Source of the DNA: JAKJEP01 sp964580995
Lineage (GTDB): Bacteria; Planctomycetota; Phycisphaerae; Sedimentisphaerales; SM23-30
Assembly (NCBI GenBank): GCA_964580995.1
Contig: CAZOMV010000086.1
Location: 1 to 25,768 of the forward strand
Direction: 5' to 3'
DNA: 25,768 nucleotides
Every line of letters begins with the position of its first letter. The stretch's first letter is position 1. Of the stretch, positions 22,665-25,768 are shown in pieces. Below the pieces are notes generated by a model. It ran no database searches, was not told where the DNA came from, and worked only from the letters and a program-made list of their open reading frames with translations. The position numbers and the translations under genes are program-made.

Positions 22665-25619
22665 GTGATTGCAAAATTAGCAAGAGCCTTCTTTGTCCAT
22701 TCCACTAAATCGTTACGTTTTTATACTATGCTTTTTAGCGCGTTATGGGTGGTAGTGCTATCTGCGTCTGTACTTGCTCAAGAAGGCCGCTATGGTATTC
22801 CCATTACACCTAACGAAGAGAACGTTTTCGAATATTCGGATGATTTTACCACGCCCAAGTTTCTTTGTGATGCTTTTTATAATTTCAATCTGGAATGCTG
22901 GGCAAACGGAGCTATCAACAACCAGGGGCCCCATAGTGGGCGAATCCTGACCTACCGTTTTTTTGGCGATTGGGTGATTGAAGATATCCGTGCAACGATA
23001 GAGCAGCGAGCCAACGGGCCCAATTTAGGTGGTGCCAATCATTTGTATCTTTCCAGCAATGGGCTGGATTGGACCCTGGCTGATTCCAGCAGCGAACAGG
23101 AACCTGGCCAGAATAGCTGGCAAAATAAACCTTTTGTTTTAAATCAGGAGAAAACATCATCGTTTACCGGCAAAAATGAGGTGTGGCTTCGCCTGGTTCT
23201 GAATAATACCAGTGGTATGCCTACTGGTGTATCCAATTCTATTGATTCTGTTCATATCCGCATTACCGTGGGAGACAAAGCCGGCGCTTCGGTTTTACTA
23301 GACCAGGACCAACAAGATCTTTGGGGCCGATTGCGTCAAGGTGGGCAATGGCATTCTGTGGACCTCGATTGCACAGATCCCGTGAATCAGCGATCTCCGC
23401 ATTATTATGAAGACGTTGATGGATATTGGCAAGCTCCCCATGCCTCGGCCTTCCTTCCGGGTGAACAATCGGATGGTTTTTTAATCCACCAGGCGTATGC
23501 TTCGCCCTATCGCCGGGGACTTTCGCTGGCAATGTTTGTGAAAACGGTTTCCGCGGATGGTCCTTTGATGTTGCAAATGGTCGTAGCGGGCAGCAGCGAT
23601 TCTTCCCGCCGGATGGCTGTTTCATGGGACGGGCAAATTCTCTCAACGTTTGATACAGCATCCTATTTTTCCAAAGACAAGGTCTTTTTTGCTGAAATCC
23701 CTGGTCCGCAAACCAACGGTGTTCACGAACTGCGTATCTGCGGGCAAGACCAAAAGCCCGTTCTTCTCCGCCGGATCCGGCTTGCCGGCAACGGTTCTCC
23801 TGCTATTGTGTCTAAACCTTCTTTGCCGGAAGAAGCAAAACTAGCGGTGCTCAGCTCTTATTATCTTGCGGATCCTGCTCCTCCGGCCGCTTCGCAGGCA
23901 GTGGAAGACCGTTCCCTGGAGCAGCAAGCGGGGCTGGTTCATGAAAACCTGCAAAAGATGTATGATGAACATAACGAATTCGGTGCATTGTATATCATAC
24001 TACGGAACGAAGGTTCTGTCCCGGCTCGTATCAGTACGTTGCAATTGAATGATCAGGCCATGGAAGATCATTATGTGGATTTTGTCAAAAGTGCCTGGGA
24101 TGCACCCGGTGTTGTCTGGTATCGGATTCGGCCGCAAACTCTCACTCCCGGAGAATGCAGCCAAATCTATATTCGTTTCCGTCGCCGTCCCCCGGGCGAT
24201 CAGATCCGGGTCGCCATTCATCTGGAAAACGGCAATCCTTTGCCAGTGACGATTCCCTACCAGACCCCTTCTTTGTTGTTGGACTACATTACGACTACTA
24301 CGGATAACAACCATCTGTATGTCTATGTCCGCCGAAATTCGGACCAGACAGCCGGACAACTTCACGGCATTACGTTGGATGGTGAGCCTCTTTCGGATGT
24401 CAGGTGGTACGGCCGCGATTTTCCCGGCGGCATCGCTCTGGCGGTGGCCCAGTTGCCCCGGCCGCTCCAGACCATGACCTATCATATGGTTGGTGTTCAT
24501 TCCGATACGAATCAATCCGTAGCGGCACAGTTCCGTGTCTTACCGTTTTTCTTTCCACGCAGCTCGATTCACGTACCTGCCAGTCTTTGTCGCGAAATGA
24601 ATATGAATCTGGCTATGTGGAATCCTCAATCACTGGAAACCTGTGAAGAGTTTGATATTTTTACCACCACTCACACCGGTGATATGTTTAACGCCCATCG
24701 TCGAGCGGCCTATATCATGGGACCGGATGAACCCGATGCCCATGATAATCGGGGCGGCGGCTATGACCGGGGGCTGGGGTATCATGCTCGCCTCCTGGCT
24801 CAGAGCGGTTGGCAGGAACTGGTCCAGCGATTTGCCCCCCAGGCCGCCACCTGGATTATTATGAACGGTACCACCCGTCCGCTAAACTGGTTTGTTTACG
24901 GCCAGTTTGCTGATATTTCCTGTTTTGATCCGTATCCGGTAACTTACTATGGAGCCGATCATGCGTATGTTCGCGAGAGCTTGGAGGTGGCCCGGTTGTC
25001 AGGTTTGCCCAAACGGATGTTTGCCTGCCTCGAGGCCTATGGGTGGGGGCAAGGGCAAGGGGTTCCTGGTGATGCCCGTGGTCCCATCCCCGCTGAATAC
25101 CGGCAAAATGTGGTGCAGGCAATCGGAACTGGCATGAAGGGACTGACCAGTTGGACCTATGCGGGGGGAGCAGGCGGCTGGCAGATAAATCCAGCCTGTA
25201 AAGAGGAAATTGCCAGGCTCAATAAGATGATCGAACAGATGGAAACGGAATTATTGCTGGCTACTCCGATCGACCTGGCTGACAGCGATGCGGAGATGGT
25301 GCCTACGGGAACTGTCGGCAATGAAAAGTGGCCCAAGCCGCGCGTCTGGGTGGGTTCTTTGCTATCCGGTCCGGATACGATCATCCTGACGGTGGTGAAT
25401 CATATTCCCGCCGGCAAACCTGAGCCTCCCACGATAACGCCGGCTCGCGACGTAACGATTACGGTTGCCTTGCCGGACTTCCTGCGTAATGTCACAGCTT
25501 GCGAAGTTACCGAAAATGGAATTGTTCCGTTCGATTGTTCAATCCGTGAACATCAGGCAATACTGAAAATGGATGCCATAGAATCGGGACGTGTTTTTAT
25601 TCTCCACCGCGTGCAATGA
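22665..25619 (+). CDS. Large secreted glycoside-hydrolase-like protein (unassigned family)
   Basis: 984 residues from GTG 22665, chosen because GGAG (22654-22657) is 7 nt upstream; the frame is open back to 22617, and ATG 22728 is another option. The signal peptide is MLFSALWVVVLSASVLAQ. The N-terminal ~200 residues look like a beta-sandwich carbohydrate-binding domain, and the middle holds further beta-rich regions. From about residue 640 a TIM-barrel-like part appears: AYIMGPDEPDAHD (E689), ADISCFDPYPVTYYGADHAY, and MFACLEAYGWGQGQG (E790). Two glutamates about 100 residues apart at strand ends fit a clan GH-A retaining glycosidase, but I cannot name the family. The last 76 codons plus 37 bp of flank are duplicated at 3177-3443. 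It probably works with the esterase just upstream. Confidence 0.78.
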   Translation: MIAKLARAFFVHSTKSLRFYTMLFSALWVVVLSASVLAQEGRYGIPITPNEENVFEYSDDFTTPKFLCDAFYNFNLECWANGAINNQGPHSGRILTYRFFGDWVIEDIRATIEQRANGPNLGGANHLYLSSNGLDWTLADSSSEQEPGQNSWQNKPFVLNQEKTSSFTGKNEVWLRLVLNNTSGMPTGVSNSIDSVHIRITVGDKAGASVLLDQDQQDLWGRLRQGGQWHSVDLDCTDPVNQRSPHYYEDVDGYWQAPHASAFLPGEQSDGFLIHQAYASPYRRGLSLAMFVKTVSADGPLMLQMVVAGSSDSSRRMAVSWDGQILSTFDTASYFSKDKVFFAEIPGPQTNGVHELRICGQDQKPVLLRRIRLAGNGSPAIVSKPSLPEEAKLAVLSSYYLADPAPPAASQAVEDRSLEQQAGLVHENLQKMYDEHNEFGALYIILRNEGSVPARISTLQLNDQAMEDHYVDFVKSAWDAPGVVWYRIRPQTLTPGECSQIYIRFRRRPPGDQIRVAIHLENGNPLPVTIPYQTPSLLLDYITTTTDNNHLYVYVRRNSDQTAGQLHGITLDGEPLSDVRWYGRDFPGGIALAVAQLPRPLQTMTYHMVGVHSDTNQSVAAQFRVLPFFFPRSSIHVPASLCREMNMNLAMWNPQSLETCEEFDIFTTTHTGDMFNAHRRAAYIMGPDEPDAHDNRGGGYDRGLGYHARLLAQSGWQELVQRFAPQAATWIIMNGTTRPLNWFVYGQFADISCFDPYPVTYYGADHAYVRESLEVARLSGLPKRMFACLEAYGWGQGQGVPGDARGPIPAEYRQNVVQAIGTGMKGLTSWTYAGGAGGWQINPACKEEIARLNKMIEQMETELLLATPIDLADSDAEMVPTGTVGNEKWPKPRVWVGSLLSGPDTIILTVVNHIPAGKPEPPTITPARDVTITVALPDFLRNVTACEVTENGIVPFDCSIREHQAILKMDAIESGRVFILHRVQ

Positions 25620-25656
25620 ATGAGATCATATGGCAACCTGTGCCGTTTGGGTTCTA
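25390..25656 (+). repeat. 267-bp direct repeat, copy 2
   Basis: It covers the 3' end of the glycosidase-like gene and 37 bp after its stop; the partner is 3177-3443, 22.2 kb away in the same orientation. The copy here is in its natural context, so it is the likely source. Confidence 0.9.
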
Positions 25657-25680
25657 GCAGTCCGCTATGACCCTTTGGAT

Positions 25681-25697
25681 CGTGCCAGAAAGGCACG
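25681..25697 (+). terminator. Small hairpin downstream of the glycosidase-like gene
   Basis: CGTGCC and GGCACG pair perfectly around AGAAA. The stem is only 6 bp and no T-run follows. It lies 62 bp after the stop and just before the IS end, so it is a weak terminator candidate. Confidence 0.3.
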
Positions 25698-25714
25698 TTC
25701 ACTGGCGTTGAAGT

Positions 25715-25768
25715 TAGCCCAAGTTCCGCAGTAGATGGCAAAATAAATTTTTTTGAAAAAATTTATCG
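25715..25768 (+). mobile_element. Left end of an IS4/IS1634-type element running off the window
   Basis: TAGCCCAAGTTCCGCAGT (25715-25732) is the exact inverted partner of the right end at 707-724, followed by the subterminal AT-rich stretch also seen, degenerate, at 2184-2236. The transposase itself would lie beyond the right edge. The orientation is the same as for the remnant at 290-724. Confidence 0.55.

Noticed and set aside
1..25768. CRISPR array, tRNA, rRNA or toxin-antitoxin pair
   Set aside because: No regularly spaced repeats, cloverleaf-like sequence, rRNA-like stretch or paired small genes were seen on either strand.

Overview
The window looks like an accessory carbohydrate-degradation locus from an uncultured member of the Planctomycetota, probably Phycisphaerae. 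This rests on a PEP-CTERM sorting tail, three single-copy dockerin-like tails that share a D-x-N-x-D-C / W-L-x-C-N-D-P signature, a giant CotH protein with lamin-tail domains, and a sialidase-family protein. All intact genes are on the + strand. The taxonomic call is an inference from protein style; no marker gene is present.

Layout. (1) 1-724: an integrase gene running in from the left edge is cut off and fused to the C-terminal remnant of an IS4/IS1634-type transposase, ending in an 18-nt terminal repeat. (2) 881-2041: secreted BNR/sialidase-family protein. (3) 2184-3443: insertion-sequence debris. A truncated, frameshifted IS1182-type transposase is joined in frame to a 267-bp copy of the 3' end of the last gene in the window. 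(4) 3910-4734: FadR-type GntR regulator with a plausible own promoter. (5) 5056-12772: three secreted proteins that share a ~190-residue beta-rich module: a LamG-like multidomain protein, a single-module PEP-CTERM protein, and a 1458-residue LTD/CotH protein. (6) 12818-20466: a tightly spaced run encoding a secreted GH36 alpha-galactosidase, class II aldolase, CbbY-like HAD phosphatase, Ldh2-type dehydrogenase, HOGA/DapA-type aldolase and FGGY sugar kinase. (7) 20521-20710: a minus-strand transposase scrap. (8) 20818-25619: a CE2-like acetyl esterase and a large secreted glycosidase-like protein with an unassigned catalytic domain. (9) 25715-end: the left terminus of another IS of the same type as at 707-724.

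How it may work (inference): the sialidase-like protein, esterase, glycosidase-like protein and GH36 enzyme would trim an acetylated, galactose-containing glycan outside the cytoplasm. The shared-module proteins would bind glycan or sit at the surface. The cytoplasmic kinase, phosphatase, dehydrogenase and two aldolases would break down the released sugar or sugar acid, probably under the GntR regulator. No transporter and no sugar isomerase is present in the window, so the substrate cannot be fixed.

Most interesting points: the shared secreted module found in three adjacent proteins with different anchors; a second module shared between the LamG-like protein and the GH36 enzyme; the unusual cytoplasmic enzyme set; the glycosidase-like protein with two candidate catalytic glutamates; and IS copies in the same orientation bracketing almost the whole locus, plus the duplicated gene tail.
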